Assembly (NCBI RefSeq): GCF_014303735.1
Contig: NZ_CP060296.1
Coordinates: 1,871,501-1,935,500, forward strand
Length of the DNA stretch: 64,000 bases
From: Variovorax sp. PAMC28562
Lineage (GTDB): Bacteria > Pseudomonadota > Gammaproteobacteria > Burkholderiales > Burkholderiaceae_C
Reading direction: 5' to 3'
The notes under the pieces are model-generated. The model had not been told where the DNA came from, ran no database searches, and worked only from the letters and a program-made list of their open reading frames with translations. Positions within the stretch are counted from its first letter, which is position 1; each line of letters starts with the position of its first letter. The position numbers and the translations under genes are program-made. Positions 18,884-29,256 of this stretch are shown here, in pieces.

Positions 18884-19231
18884 ATGGCGCGGCTCAACTT
18901 TTTGCTGCTGCTCGCCGTGCTCGCCTCGGCGCTGTACCTGGTGCACACGCAGTACCTGTCGCGCCAGCTCTTCACCGAGTTCGACCGGGTGCAGAACGAA
19001 GCACGTCGCCTCGAGCTCGACAACGAGCGCCTGCAGGTAGAAAAGCGCGCGCAGGCCACGCCGCTGCGCGTCGAAAAGCTGGCCAAGGAGCAGCTGAAGA
19101 TGCGCACCACCACGCCGGCCATCACGCAGTACGTGCGGCCCGACGGTTCGGTCATTCCTGCTGTGGTGCAAGCGCCGCCGCCGGTGCCGTCGTCCGCACC
19201 TTCCGCGACCACCGGCAAGAAGGAGCACTGA
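18884..19231 (+). CDS. ftsL: Cell division protein FtsL
   Basis: A 115-residue bitopic inner-membrane protein with a short cytoplasmic start, a membrane helix at about residues 4-20 (FLLLLAVLASALYLVHTQY) and a periplasmic coiled-coil (EFDRVQNEARRLELDNERL). It forms the FtsQLB complex that activates FtsWI. A Pro-rich tail ends the protein. Identification rests on architecture, size and the fixed position between rsmH and ftsI. The stop overlaps the ftsI ATG. Confidence 0.93.
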   Translation: MARLNFLLLLAVLASALYLVHTQYLSRQLFTEFDRVQNEARRLELDNERLQVEKRAQATPLRVEKLAKEQLKMRTTTPAITQYVRPDGSVIPAVVQAPPPVPSSAPSATTGKKEH

Positions 19232-20985
19232 TGCGCCGCAACAGCCGCAGCGTGCAATACGCATCGAGCCCCTTGCTGGCAAGCAAGACGCCGGTGTGGC
19301 GCAGCAAGTTCATCGTGGCCGGCATCGCTTTCGGCTTCGTCGTGCTGGCCGGCCGCGCTGCTTACGTACAGGTGTTCGACAACGCCTTTTTTCAGCGCCA
19401 GGGCGAGGTGCGATTCACCCGCACCCTCGAGCTGCCTGCGAGTCGTGGCCGCATCCTCGATCGCAACGGCCTGATCCTGGCATCGAGCGTCGAGGCGCCG
19501 AGCATCTGGGCGATTCCGGAAGACATCGAGCGCGACGATCCGGACGTCAAGGCCAAGTTGAAGCTGGCCGCGAAGCTGCTCGAGATGCCGCAGAAGGATT
19601 TCGACAAGAAGCTCGAAGACGAAGACAAGCAGTTCGTCTGGATCAAGCGGCAGGTCGACATGCCGATCGCCAAGCAGATCGCTGCGCTCAACATCAAGGG
19701 CCTGTACCAGCGCAAGGAATACAAGCGCCAGTACCCCGAAGGCGAAGCCGCCGCGCACGTCGTCGGCTTCACCAATGTCGAGGACAACGGGCAGGAAGGC
19801 ATCGAACTCGAGTTCGACAAGCAACTGGCCGGCAAGGTGGGTTCGCGCCGCGTCATCAAGGACCGGCTCGGTCGTATCGTCGAAGGCGTCGGTGAGACCG
19901 TGCCACCGCTCGATGGCCGCGACATCCAGCTCAGCGTCGACAGCAAGGTGCAGTTCTTCGCCTACCAGAAGCTGCGCGACGCGGTGATCGCACGCAAGGC
20001 GAAGGCCGGCAGCGTGGTGGTGCTCGATTCGGTGACCGGCGAGGTGCTGGCGCTCGCGAATTACCCGAGCTACGTGCCCGACAAGCGCCAAAACCTGACC
20101 GGCGAGCAGTTGCGCAACCGCGCCATGACCGACACCTTCGAGCCCGGCTCGACCATGAAGCCGATCACCATCGGCATGGCGCTCGAAGCCGGCCGTGTCA
20201 CGCCCAAGACCATCATCGAAACCGCGCCGGGTCGGTTCCAGATCGGCGGCTTCACCATCAGCGACACGCACAACTACGGCACGTTGACGGTCGAAGGCGT
20301 GATCCAGAAGTCGAGCAACGTGGGCGCGCTGAAGATCGCGCAGAAGATGCAGCCGCATGAAATGTGGGACACGTACACCGCGCTCGGCTACGGCCAGAAG
20401 CCGGTGATCCAGTTTCCCGGCGCGGTGACGGGCAGGTTGCGCCCGTGGAAGAGCTGGAAGCCGGTCGAGCAAGCCACCATGGCTTATGGCTACGGCCTGT
20501 CGGCATCGCTCTTTCAGATGGCGCACTCGTACACCTCGTTCGCGCACGACGGCATGGTCATCCCGACCACGATGCTGAAGTCCGACCAGCCCGCCGTCGG
20601 CGTGCGTGTGTTCTCCGCCGAGAACGCGCGCGCCGTGCGCCGCATGCTGCAGATGGCCGCTGCGCCCGGCGGCACTGGCCCGCTCGCGCAGACGGTCGGC
20701 TACTCGGTCGGCGGCAAGTCGGGCACCGCCCACAAGCAGGTCGGCAAGGGCTATGCGAGCAACAAGTACCGCGCATGGTTCACCGGCATGGCACCGATCG
20801 AGAAGACTCGGATCATCGTCGGCGTGATGATCGACGAACCCAGCGACGGCGTGTACTTCGGCGGCTTGGCCGCTGCGCCGGTCTTCAGCGAAGTGGTGCA
20901 GCAGACGTTGCGCATGATGAACGTGCCGCCCGATCTCGCAGTCAAGCCGCTGGTCACGACCAATGGCGTGGACGAGAGCTTCTGA
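19231..20985 (+). CDS. ftsI: Peptidoglycan transpeptidase FtsI (PBP3)
   Basis: A 584-residue septal class B penicillin-binding protein. An N-terminal anchor is at about residues 26-45, then the pedestal domain (ASRGRILDRNGLILASS) and the transpeptidase domain. The catalytic Ser307 is in EPGSTMKP, the SxN motif is in QKSSNVGALKI, and the KSGT motif is in GGKSGTAHK. It crosslinks septal peptidoglycan made by FtsW. Start and stop overlap ftsL and murE by single bases (TGATG). Confidence 0.96.
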   Translation: MRRNSRSVQYASSPLLASKTPVWRSKFIVAGIAFGFVVLAGRAAYVQVFDNAFFQRQGEVRFTRTLELPASRGRILDRNGLILASSVEAPSIWAIPEDIERDDPDVKAKLKLAAKLLEMPQKDFDKKLEDEDKQFVWIKRQVDMPIAKQIAALNIKGLYQRKEYKRQYPEGEAAAHVVGFTNVEDNGQEGIELEFDKQLAGKVGSRRVIKDRLGRIVEGVGETVPPLDGRDIQLSVDSKVQFFAYQKLRDAVIARKAKAGSVVVLDSVTGEVLALANYPSYVPDKRQNLTGEQLRNRAMTDTFEPGSTMKPITIGMALEAGRVTPKTIIETAPGRFQIGGFTISDTHNYGTLTVEGVIQKSSNVGALKIAQKMQPHEMWDTYTALGYGQKPVIQFPGAVTGRLRPWKSWKPVEQATMAYGYGLSASLFQMAHSYTSFAHDGMVIPTTMLKSDQPAVGVRVFSAENARAVRRMLQMAAAPGGTGPLAQTVGYSVGGKSGTAHKQVGKGYASNKYRAWFTGMAPIEKTRIIVGVMIDEPSDGVYFGGLAAAPVFSEVVQQTLRMMNVPPDLAVKPLVTTNGVDESF

Positions 20986-22496
20986 TGCCGATGACGATGC
21001 TCACCAACCCGGCCGAAGCGGCAACGTGGCTCAAGTCGCGCGTGCGCGGCGTGCTGCATGCCGACAGCCGGCCGGTCGGCGCGGGCGACGGCTTCATCGC
21101 CTGGCCCGGTGCGGCAACCGATGGCCGCAAGCATGTGGCGGCAGCGCTGGCGCAGGGCGCTGCGGCCTGCCTGGTCGAGCAGGAGGGCGTCGACGCTTTC
21201 GGGTTCGAAGACGATGCCATTGCCAGTGAAGCCATCGCCAGCTACGCAGGCCTGAAGGCGGCGACCGGCCCGATCGCCGCCGCCTACTACGAGGCGCCAT
21301 CGCGCGTGCTCGACATCCTGGCCGTGACCGGCACCAACGGCAAGACATCCACCGCGTGGTGGCTGGCCGAGGCGCTGATGCAGGCGCGCAAGGCGCCGTG
21401 CGGTGTCGTCGGCACACTCGGCATCGGCGTGCCACCGGATCTGAACTACACCGGCCTGACGACACCCGACCCTGTCGTGTTGCAGCGTGAACTGCGCGGC
21501 TTCGTCGATCGCGGTTTTGGCGCCTGCGCTATCGAGGCGTCGTCTATCGGCATCGCCGAGCGACGTCTGGACGGCACGCGCATCGCTGTCGCCGTGTTCA
21601 CCAATTTCACGCAGGACCACCTCGACTACCACGGCGACATGGACGCCTACTGGCAGGCCAAGGTCGAGCTATTTCGCTGGCCTGGCCTGCGAGCGGCGGT
21701 GGTCAATCTCGACGACGTGCACGGCGCGAGCCTGGTGGGCAATCTCGTCGAGGCCGGTGTCGGTTCGCTCGATGTGTGGACCGTGTCGGCTGCCGGCGCC
21801 CCCGCTCGATTGATGGCAAAAGACATCGGCTACGACGCGGCGGGATTGCAGTTTTCTGTGGTCGAGCAGGGTGCGCCGAACCAGCGGCTCGCGACCCAAC
21901 TGATCGGCCAATACAACGTCGACAACCTGCTCGGCGTACTCGGCACCTTGCGCGCCCTGGGCGTGGGCCTGGCCGATGCTGTCGATGCCTGCCGCCACTT
22001 GAGCAGCGTGCCTGGCCGCATGGAGCGCATCAGCGTGCCGGGTCATCCACTCGCGGTGATCGACTACGCGCACACGCCCGACGCGCTCGACAAGGCGCTG
22101 GCCGGACTGCAGCCGCTCGCCCAGCAACGTGGCGGCGCGCTGTGGTGCGTGTTCGGCTGCGGGGGTGATCGCGACGCCCTGAAGCGGCCGCTGATGGCCG
22201 CCGTGGCCGAGACGCGCGCCGACCGGCTGGTCGTGACCAGCGACAACCCGCGCAGCGAAAAGCCAGGCTCGATCATCAGTCAGATCCTGCTCGGGCTGGC
22301 CAATCCTGATGCCGCGCAAGTCGAGGTGGACCGTGCCGCCGCCATTGCCGAAACGCTGGCGCAGGCGAAGCCCGAAGACGTCGTGCTGATCGCCGGTCGT
22401 GGTCATGAAGCGTGGCAGGAGATCGCCGGTGAACGCATCGCGTTTTCGGACCGCACGCATGCGGTCGACGCGCTCACGCGACGAGGTGCCGCATGA
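20985..22496 (+). CDS. murE: UDP-MurNAc-L-Ala-D-Glu:meso-DAP ligase MurE
   Basis: A 503-residue cytoplasmic Mur ligase that adds the third stem-peptide residue. ATG 20985 overlaps the ftsI stop. The P-loop VTGTNGKTS is at residues 114-122, and the family's YAHTPDALDKAL lies near 360. DNPR in VVTSDNPRSEKPG marks meso-diaminopimelate specificity, as expected in Gram-negative bacteria. The stop overlaps murF by four bases. Confidence 0.96.
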   Translation: MPMTMLTNPAEAATWLKSRVRGVLHADSRPVGAGDGFIAWPGAATDGRKHVAAALAQGAAACLVEQEGVDAFGFEDDAIASEAIASYAGLKAATGPIAAAYYEAPSRVLDILAVTGTNGKTSTAWWLAEALMQARKAPCGVVGTLGIGVPPDLNYTGLTTPDPVVLQRELRGFVDRGFGACAIEASSIGIAERRLDGTRIAVAVFTNFTQDHLDYHGDMDAYWQAKVELFRWPGLRAAVVNLDDVHGASLVGNLVEAGVGSLDVWTVSAAGAPARLMAKDIGYDAAGLQFSVVEQGAPNQRLATQLIGQYNVDNLLGVLGTLRALGVGLADAVDACRHLSSVPGRMERISVPGHPLAVIDYAHTPDALDKALAGLQPLAQQRGGALWCVFGCGGDRDALKRPLMAAVAETRADRLVVTSDNPRSEKPGSIISQILLGLANPDAAQVEVDRAAAIAETLAQAKPEDVVLIAGRGHEAWQEIAGERIAFSDRTHAVDALTRRGAA

Positions 22497-23959
22497 GCGC
22501 CGCGCCGATGCACTCGCCGATGATGACGTTGGGTCAGGTTCAGCAATGGCTGCCTGGGTCGAAGCTGATCGGTGACGCCGCCACGCCGATTCAGCGTGTG
22601 CACACCGACACCCGCACGCTGGGTGTGGGCGACTTGTTCGTCGCACTCAAGGGCGAGCGCTTCGACGCCAACGACTTCCTGGCCGATGCCAAGGCGGCCG
22701 GCGCGGTCGCAGCCATCGCGCGCGGTGGGCTAGAAGCCGCAGGCCTCGCGGGATTCGAAGTGCCCGACTCGCTCGCCGCACTCGGCGAGCTTGCCACCGG
22801 CTGGCGCTCGCAGTTCGAGCTGCCGCTGGTAGCGGTGACCGGTAGCAACGGCAAGACCACCGTCACCCAGATGATCGCGGCGATCCTGCTTGCGGCCTGC
22901 GACGATCGTGCGCTGGCCACCGCCGGCAACTTCAACAACGAGATCGGCGTGCCGCTCACGCTGCTGCGCTTGCGTGGTTGCCACACGCGTGCAGTCGTCG
23001 AACTCGGCATGAACCATCCGGGCGAGATCGCGCGCCTGGCCGCGATGGCGCGTCCGACCATCGCACTGGTCAACAACGCCCAGCGCGAGCACCAGGAATT
23101 CATGGCGACGGTGGAAGCCGTGGCGCAAGAAAACGGTGCCGTACTGACCGCGCTGCCGGCCAACGGTACGGCCGTGTTTCCGTTTGGCGATATCTTCACC
23201 GCGCTCTGGAGCGACCTGGCGCGAGCGGGTGCTTCGCGCCGCTGCCTGACATTTGGCGAGCACGAGAGTGCCGACATCGCGCTGCTGGCCGCCGACTGGC
23301 AAGACGGTGCCTGGCGCCTCGCGGCGCGCACGCCGATCGGGCCGCTGCAATGCACGCTGCGCATCGCCGGTCGGCACAACGTCATCAATGCCCTGGCGGC
23401 TATCGCCTGTTCGCTGGCGAGTGGCGTTTCGCTGGAAAAGATCGTCGAAGGGCTCGATGCGTTCGAGCCAGTGAAGGGGCGTTCGCGTGCCAGCGCGCTG
23501 CGGCTCGCGAATCAACAGGTGATTACGCTGATCGACGACACCTACAACGCCAACCCCGACTCCGTGCGCGCAGCTATCGAGGTGCTCTCGGCATTGCCGG
23601 GACCGCGCCTTCTGGTGATGGGCGACATGGGCGAGGTCGGCAATCAGGGTGCGGGCTTTCATGCCGAGGTGGGCGCCTGGGCGCGCCAGCGCGGCATCGA
23701 AACATTCTTTGCACTCGGGCAGGACTCGCGGCATAGCATCGACGCCTTCGATGCGCGGACCGACGTCACGCGCCGCCTGGTCGGCGAGCATTTCAGCGAC
23801 ATCGAAGCGCTCAACGCCGCAGTGCTCGCCGCGCTGCCGAACGTGGCCAGCGTGCTCGTCAAGGGCTCGCGCTTCATGCGCATGGAGCGCGTAGTGCAGG
23901 CCATAGAGGCAACGACCAAAACAACGAGCAACAACGAGGAGGCCGGACATGACGCATGA
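22493..23959 (+). CDS. murF: UDP-MurNAc-tripeptide:D-Ala-D-Ala ligase MurF
   Basis: A 488-residue cytoplasmic ligase that adds D-Ala-D-Ala to complete the pentapeptide precursor. The P-loop VTGSNGKTTVTQM is near residue 117. The central domain has ELGMNHPGEIARLA and the C-terminal domain LIDDTYNANPDSVRAA and VMGDMGEVGNQG. The ATGA overlap with murE and the 18-base gap to mraY indicate one transcript. Confidence 0.96.
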   Translation: MSAAPMHSPMMTLGQVQQWLPGSKLIGDAATPIQRVHTDTRTLGVGDLFVALKGERFDANDFLADAKAAGAVAAIARGGLEAAGLAGFEVPDSLAALGELATGWRSQFELPLVAVTGSNGKTTVTQMIAAILLAACDDRALATAGNFNNEIGVPLTLLRLRGCHTRAVVELGMNHPGEIARLAAMARPTIALVNNAQREHQEFMATVEAVAQENGAVLTALPANGTAVFPFGDIFTALWSDLARAGASRRCLTFGEHESADIALLAADWQDGAWRLAARTPIGPLQCTLRIAGRHNVINALAAIACSLASGVSLEKIVEGLDAFEPVKGRSRASALRLANQQVITLIDDTYNANPDSVRAAIEVLSALPGPRLLVMGDMGEVGNQGAGFHAEVGAWARQRGIETFFALGQDSRHSIDAFDARTDVTRRLVGEHFSDIEALNAAVLAALPNVASVLVKGSRFMRMERVVQAIEATTKTTSNNEEAGHDA

Positions 23960-23977
23960 ACCGCGCACGCACGCACC

Positions 23978-25156
23978 ATGCTGATGAGCCTGGCCCAATG
24001 GTTGCAAACGCTGTCGCCCGAGTTCGGGTTTTTGCGCGTGTTCCAGTACCTGACGTTTCGGGCGCTAATGGCCGCGACCACTGCGTTGTTGATCGGCCTG
24101 GCGGTGGGCCCGTATGCCATTCGGCGTCTGACCGCACTCAAGATCGGGCAGCCGATTCGCGGCTACGGCATGGACTCGCATTTGACCAAGAGCGGCACGC
24201 CGACGATGGGCGGGGTGCTGGTGCTGTTCTCGATCGCCTTCGCGACGCTGCTGTGGTTCGACCTGTCGAACCGATTCGTCTGGATCGTGCTCTGGGTAAC
24301 GCTGGGTTTCGGCGCCATCGGCTGGGTCGACGACTGGCGCAAGGTGGTGCGCAAAGACCCCGAAGGCATGCGCTCGCGCGAGAAGTATTTCTGGCAGTCG
24401 GTGGTCGGGCTGGTGGCCGGCTTCTATCTGCTCTTCAGCATTTCGGAAAGCTCCAATTGGCGCGTGGTCGAGTTGTTCTACGCCTGGGTGCGCTCGGGGT
24501 TCGACTTGAGCTTTCCGCCCAAGATCAATCTGCTGGTGCCGTTCTTCAAAGAGGTGAGCTACCCACTCGGCGGCATCGGCTTCGTCATCCTCACCTACCT
24601 CGTGATCGTGGGCTCCAGTAACGCGGTCAACCTGACCGACGGGCTCGACGGGCTGGCGATCATGCCGGTCGTCATGGTGGGCTCGGCGCTCGGCGTGTTC
24701 GCGTACGTCACGGGCAGCTCTGTGTACTCGCGCTACCTGCTGTTTCCGCACATCCCGGGCTCGGGCGAATTGCTGGTGTTCTGCTCGGCGATGGCCGGCG
24801 CGGGGCTCGCCTTCCTGTGGTTCAACACGCACCCCGCGCAGGTCTTCATGGGCGACGTCGGCGCGCTGGCTTTGGGCGGCGCGCTCGGCACCATCGCGGT
24901 CATCGTGCGGCAGGAAATCGTCTTCTTCGTGATGGGCGGCATCTTCGTGGTCGAAGCGATCTCGGTCATGGCACAGGTTACGTACTTCAAGTACACCAAG
25001 AAGCGCTATGGCGCCGGACGGCGCGTGCTCAAGATGGCGCCGCTGCACCACCACTTCGAAAAAAGCGGCTGGAAAGAGACGCAGGTCGTCGTGCGTTTCT
25101 GGATCATCACGATGCTGCTGTGCCTCGTCGGTCTGTCGACACTGAAGCTGCGCTAG
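23978..25156 (+). CDS. mraY: Phospho-MurNAc-pentapeptide transferase MraY
   Basis: A 392-residue polytopic inner-membrane enzyme that makes lipid I from UDP-MurNAc-pentapeptide and undecaprenyl phosphate. About ten hydrophobic segments are visible. Signature segments are [45 protein letters not shown] (catalytic Asp cluster), [16 protein letters not shown] and [18 protein letters not shown] 23978 gives the normal length. An ATG two bases further downstream is out of frame. Confidence 0.97.
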   Translation: MLMSLAQWLQTLSPEFGFLRVFQYLTFRALMAATTALLIGLAVGPYAIRRLTALKIGQPIRGYGMDSHLTKSGTPTMGGVLVLFSIAFATLLWFDLSNRFVWIVLWVTLGFGAIGWVDDWRKVVRKDPEGMRSREKYFWQSVVGLVAGFYLLFSISESSNWRVVELFYAWVRSGFDLSFPPKINLLVPFFKEVSYPLGGIGFVILTYLVIVGSSNAVNLTDGLDGLAIMPVVMVGSALGVFAYVTGSSVYSRYLLFPHIPGSGELLVFCSAMAGAGLAFLWFNTHPAQVFMGDVGALALGGALGTIAVIVRQEIVFFVMGGIFVVEAISVMAQVTYFKYTKKRYGAGRRVLKMAPLHHHFEKSGWKETQVVVRFWIITMLLCLVGLSTLKLR

Positions 25157-25166
25157 ACAAGAACCG

Positions 25167-26846
25167 ATGAAGCACCTTCAAGATCTTCACGTGCTGGTTC
25201 TGGGCCTCGGTGCGTCCGGCCTGGCGATGGCGCGCTGGTGCGCGCGCCACGGCGCGCTCGTGACCGTCGCCGACACACGTGAAGCGCCGCCGCAACTTGC
25301 GACGCTGCAGCAGGATGTGCCCGCCGCGACCTTCGTCGGCGGCGCGTTCACTGCAGCGCTGGTCGAGGGTACGCCGGTGCGTGCGGTGTATCGCTCGCCG
25401 GGGCTGTCGCCGGAAGCGATCGCGCCGGTCGCCGATGCGGCGCGCGCGATGGGCCTGCCGGTCGCCGGTGAACTCGACCTGTTCGCGCAGGCGCTCGCCG
25501 ATCTGCGCATCGCGCCGGACGTGCCTGAAGTGCCTGTCGAGGAAGCCGAAGCCGGCGAACAGACGGACGACGACGTTGAGGCTGATCTCGAAGTTGCCGT
25601 CGCGTTGGCCGAAGACGATGAAGAAGCTGCCGTAGCGCCGTTGGCCGTCATCGTTCCGCCCGAAGCGCTCAAAGGCTACACACCCGCCGTACTCGCTGTC
25701 ACCGGCACCAACGGCAAGACGACCGTCACCGCGCTCACAGGTCAACTGGTCGAGCGCGCCGGCAAGACGGTCGCGGTTGCCGGCAACATCGGCCCGACAC
25801 TGCTCGACACGCTGGCTGCGCACATGGATGCCGACACGCTGCCGCAGGTGTGGGTGCTCGAACTCTCCAGCTTCCAGCTCGACGGCGTACAGGGCTTCGA
25901 GCCGACCGCTGCCGTCGTGCTCAACGTCACGCAAGACCACCTTGACTGGCACGGCGACATGGTGGCCTATGCGGCTGCCAAGGCGCGTGTTTTCGGCGCA
26001 CGTGGCCCGATGATCCTGAATCGCGACGACGCCACGGTGATGGCGATGTTGCCGCCGCCCGTGCGGGCCAAGCTGCAGCGCCCGCAAGTGCGCGCGCATG
26101 TGACCTTCGGCGGCACCATGCCGCTGCGTCCGGGCGACTACGGCATCGAGCAGATCAACGGCATGGGTTGGCTGGTGCGTGCACTCGAAGCCGACGAAAC
26201 GCAAAAGCGCAAACGTGGTGCGGCGGTCGAAGAAGAGATCTTCATGCAGCGCCTGATGCCGGCCAACGCGCTGCGCATTCGCGGCCAGCACAACGCGCTC
26301 AACGCGCTCGCAGCACTGGCGCTCGCCACCGCGGCCGGCTGCCAGCTTGCGCCGATGCTCTACGGCCTGCGCGAGTACCGCGGCGAGCCGCACCGCGTCG
26401 AGTCGATCGCCACCGTGGACGAAGTCGAGTACTTCGACGACAGCAAGGGCACCAATGTCGGTGCAACCGTGGCCGCGCTCAATGGCCTCGGTGTCGAGCG
26501 CAAGCTGGTCGTGATCCTCGGGGGCGAGGGCAAGGGGCAGGACTTTTCGCCGCTCGCCGAACCGGTGCGCAACTTCGCGCGTGCCGTGGTGCTGATCGGG
26601 CACGACGCGCCACTCATCACCGAGGCACTCGCGTCTACCAACGTGCCCTTGGTCCAGGCCGCATCGATGGACGAAGCTGTGCAGCTCGCAGCCCGTAGCG
26701 CGCGGCCGAGCGATGCGGTGCTGCTGTCGCCGGCGTGCGCCAGCTTCGACATGTTCCGCGACTACGGCCACCGTGCGGCGGTGTTCCGCGACGCGGTGCA
26801 GGCGCTGGCCGATATGCCGCGCGAAACTTCGGGAGCGCCGGCATGA
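25167..26846 (+). CDS. murD: UDP-MurNAc-L-alanine:D-glutamate ligase MurD, with acidic insertion
   Basis: A 559-residue Mur ligase that adds D-Glu to UDP-MurNAc-L-Ala. The N-terminal [21 protein letters not shown]-loop VTGTNGKTT (178-186), [11 protein letters not shown] and [17 protein letters not shown] are all present. E. coli MurD is about 438 residues. Much of the excess is a Glu/Asp/Ala/Val-rich insertion at about 116-168, between domain 1 and the P-loop. There is also extra charged sequence near 345-370. Both are in frame and the catalytic motifs are intact. It overlaps ftsW by ATGA. Confidence 0.95.
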   Translation: MKHLQDLHVLVLGLGASGLAMARWCARHGALVTVADTREAPPQLATLQQDVPAATFVGGAFTAALVEGTPVRAVYRSPGLSPEAIAPVADAARAMGLPVAGELDLFAQALADLRIAPDVPEVPVEEAEAGEQTDDDVEADLEVAVALAEDDEEAAVAPLAVIVPPEALKGYTPAVLAVTGTNGKTTVTALTGQLVERAGKTVAVAGNIGPTLLDTLAAHMDADTLPQVWVLELSSFQLDGVQGFEPTAAVVLNVTQDHLDWHGDMVAYAAAKARVFGARGPMILNRDDATVMAMLPPPVRAKLQRPQVRAHVTFGGTMPLRPGDYGIEQINGMGWLVRALEADETQKRKRGAAVEEEIFMQRLMPANALRIRGQHNALNALAALALATAAGCQLAPMLYGLREYRGEPHRVESIATVDEVEYFDDSKGTNVGATVAALNGLGVERKLVVILGGEGKGQDFSPLAEPVRNFARAVVLIGHDAPLITEALASTNVPLVQAASMDEAVQLAARSARPSDAVLLSPACASFDMFRDYGHRAAVFRDAVQALADMPRETSGAPA

Positions 26847-28144
26847 ACACCAGTTCCGCGACGTTGCACACTTCCGATGCCGCACCGGGCCGTTTCGGCG
26901 GCTGGTTCGGCCGTGCAAAACGCAGCATCGATGCGTTGCCGATCCATCTGCCGGTGCATCTCGGCAGCGCCGGCACCACGCAAACCAAAGCCGCGCCGAT
27001 GCGCGTGCTCGGCTTCGACCAAGCGCTGGTCTGGGTCACGATTGCCCTGCTCGCATGGGGCATGGTGATGGTCTATTCGGCGTCCATCGCGCTGCCCGAC
27101 AACCCGCGCTTCATCCGCCAGGGTTACGGCCCCTACTTCTTTTTGACGCGCCACATCGCCTCGCTGATCGTCGCCTTCATCGCCGCATTGCTGACCTTCC
27201 AGATACCGATGAAGACCTGGGAGCGCGTTGCGCCCTGGCTGTTCGTCGTCTCGCTGCTGCTGCTGGTGGCGGTACTCATTCCGCACGTCGGCATCAGCGT
27301 CAACGGCGCGCGCCGCTGGTTGCCGCTGGGCTTCATGCGCTTCCAGCCGTCGGAGCTCGCCAAAGTCGCGATGGTCTTGTATGCCGCCAGCTACATGGTG
27401 CGCAAGATGGAAATCAAGGAGCGCTTCTTTCGCGCCGTGTTGCCGATGGGAATTGCAGTCGTGGTGGTCGGCATGCTGCTGCTGGCCGAGCCCGACATGG
27501 GCGCCTTCATGGTGATCGCCGTCATCGCGATGGGCATCCTGTTTCTGGGTGGCGTCAACGCACGCATGTTCTTCGTGATCGCCATGCTGGTGGTGGTGGC
27601 CTTCGCCTCGATCGTGGCGTCGAGTTCATGGCGCCGCGAGCGCATCTTCGCGTACCTCGACCCGTGGAGCGAGCACAACGCGCTCGGCAAGGGCTACCAG
27701 CTGTCGCATTCGCTGATCGCTATCGGCCGCGGCGAGATCTGGGGCGTCGGTCTGGGCGGCAGCGTCGAAAAACTGCACTGGTTGCCGGAAGCGCACACCG
27801 ACTTCTTGCTGGCTGTCATCGGCGAAGAGTTCGGCCTGGTCGGCGTGCTGCTCGCCATCGGCCTCTTCTTGTGGCTGACGCGCCGAGTCATGCACATCGG
27901 CCGCCAGGCCATCGCGCTCGACCGCGTGTTCTCCGGCCTGGTCGCGCAGGGCATCGGCATCTGGATCGGGTTTCAGACTTTCATCAACATGGGCGTGAAC
28001 CTGGGCGCATTGCCGACCAAGGGCCTCACGCTGCCGTTGATGAGCTTCGGTGGTTCGGCCATTCTGTTCAACCTGATCGCGCTGGCTGTGGTGCTGCGCA
28101 TCGACTACGAGAACCGCGTGCTGATGCGCGGCGGTCGCGTATGA
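26843..28144 (+). CDS. ftsW: Septal peptidoglycan polymerase FtsW
   Basis: A 433-residue SEDS-family glycosyltransferase that polymerises lipid II at the septum with FtsI. A cytoplasmic N-terminal stretch of about 60 residues precedes roughly ten membrane helices. Family segments include [50 protein letters not shown] and [18 protein letters not shown]. Start ATG 26843 overlaps the murD stop and the stop overlaps the murG ATG. Confidence 0.96.
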   Translation: MNTSSATLHTSDAAPGRFGGWFGRAKRSIDALPIHLPVHLGSAGTTQTKAAPMRVLGFDQALVWVTIALLAWGMVMVYSASIALPDNPRFIRQGYGPYFFLTRHIASLIVAFIAALLTFQIPMKTWERVAPWLFVVSLLLLVAVLIPHVGISVNGARRWLPLGFMRFQPSELAKVAMVLYAASYMVRKMEIKERFFRAVLPMGIAVVVVGMLLLAEPDMGAFMVIAVIAMGILFLGGVNARMFFVIAMLVVVAFASIVASSSWRRERIFAYLDPWSEHNALGKGYQLSHSLIAIGRGEIWGVGLGGSVEKLHWLPEAHTDFLLAVIGEEFGLVGVLLAIGLFLWLTRRVMHIGRQAIALDRVFSGLVAQGIGIWIGFQTFINMGVNLGALPTKGLTLPLMSFGGSAILFNLIALAVVLRIDYENRVLMRGGRV

Positions 28145-29256
28145 GCGCAGTCATCCATCGCACCGCGCTGGTGATGGCCGGCGGCACCGGAGGACACATC
28201 TTTCCGGGACTGGCCGTGGCCGAAGCCTTGCGCACGCGCGGCTGGAACGTGCATTGGCTCGGCGCGCCGGGCAGCATGGAAGAAAAGCTCGTGCCACCGC
28301 GCGGCTTCGCTTTCGAGCCGGTGCAGTTTGGCGGTGTCCGCGGCAAAGGTCCGCTCACCTTGCTGCTGTTGCCCATGCGCCTGTTGCGTGCCTTGCTGCA
28401 AAGTATCGCGGTGCTGCGCCGCGTGCGGCCCGACGTGGTGGTCGGCCTCGGTGGCTACATCACTTTCCCGGGCGGCCTGATGAGCGTGCTGCTCGGCAAG
28501 CCGCTGGTGCTGCACGAACAGAACTCGGTGGCTGGCCTCGTCAACAAGGTGCTGGCGAGCGTTGCCAACCGCGTTTTCACCGCGTTCCCCAATGTGTTGA
28601 AGAACGCGACGTGGATCGGCAACCCGCTGCGCGAGGCCTTCCTGCAGCAACCGGCGCCCGCCCAGCGTTTTGCCGGCCGCAGCGGGCCGCTCAAGTTGTT
28701 GGTGGTCGGCGGCAGCTTGGGCGCCAAGGCGCTCAACACCATCGTGCCGAAAGCGCTCGCAATGATCGCGCCGGCCGTTCGGCCGACCGTCGTACATCAG
28801 AGCGGCGCCAAACAGATAGACGAGCTGCGTGCCAACTACGCGGCCGCCGGCGTGCGGGGCGAACTCACACCCTTCATCGAAGACACCGCTCGTGCCTATG
28901 CCGATGCCGACCTCATCGTCGCGCGTGCCGGCGCTAGCACCGTGACTGAAATCGCGGCCGTCGGCGCAGCAGCGCTGTTCGTGCCTTTTCCTTCGGCGGT
29001 GGACGACCACCAGACCACCAACGCGCACTTTCTTGTCGACGCGGGCGGCGGCTGGATCGTTCAACAATCTGAACTGACCCCTGAATTGCTGGCCGACTTG
29101 CTACAAAAAACCGAACGCGCCACGCTGGTGGACAAAGCTTCGAGGGCGAAGACGATGCAGAAAACCGAGGCTGTCGAAGCAGTCGTGCGCGCCTGTGAAG
29201 AACTCGCCGCGAAGCGGGCGGAGAAGAAGTCTTTGAAGAAGGAGGCTCGCCCATGA
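28141..29256 (+). CDS. murG: Lipid II synthase MurG
   Basis: A 371-residue peripheral membrane GT-B glycosyltransferase that adds GlcNAc to lipid I. The glycine-rich GGTGGH is at residues 14-19, and [29 protein letters not shown] and [31 protein letters not shown] follow in the usual order. A Lys/Glu-rich tail of about 20 residues extends the C-terminus. The frame is joined to ftsW and murC by ATGA overlaps. Confidence 0.96.
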   Translation: MSAVIHRTALVMAGGTGGHIFPGLAVAEALRTRGWNVHWLGAPGSMEEKLVPPRGFAFEPVQFGGVRGKGPLTLLLLPMRLLRALLQSIAVLRRVRPDVVVGLGGYITFPGGLMSVLLGKPLVLHEQNSVAGLVNKVLASVANRVFTAFPNVLKNATWIGNPLREAFLQQPAPAQRFAGRSGPLKLLVVGGSLGAKALNTIVPKALAMIAPAVRPTVVHQSGAKQIDELRANYAAAGVRGELTPFIEDTARAYADADLIVARAGASTVTEIAAVGAAALFVPFPSAVDDHQTTNAHFLVDAGGGWIVQQSELTPELLADLLQKTERATLVDKASRAKTMQKTEAVEAVVRACEELAAKRAEKKSLKKEARP

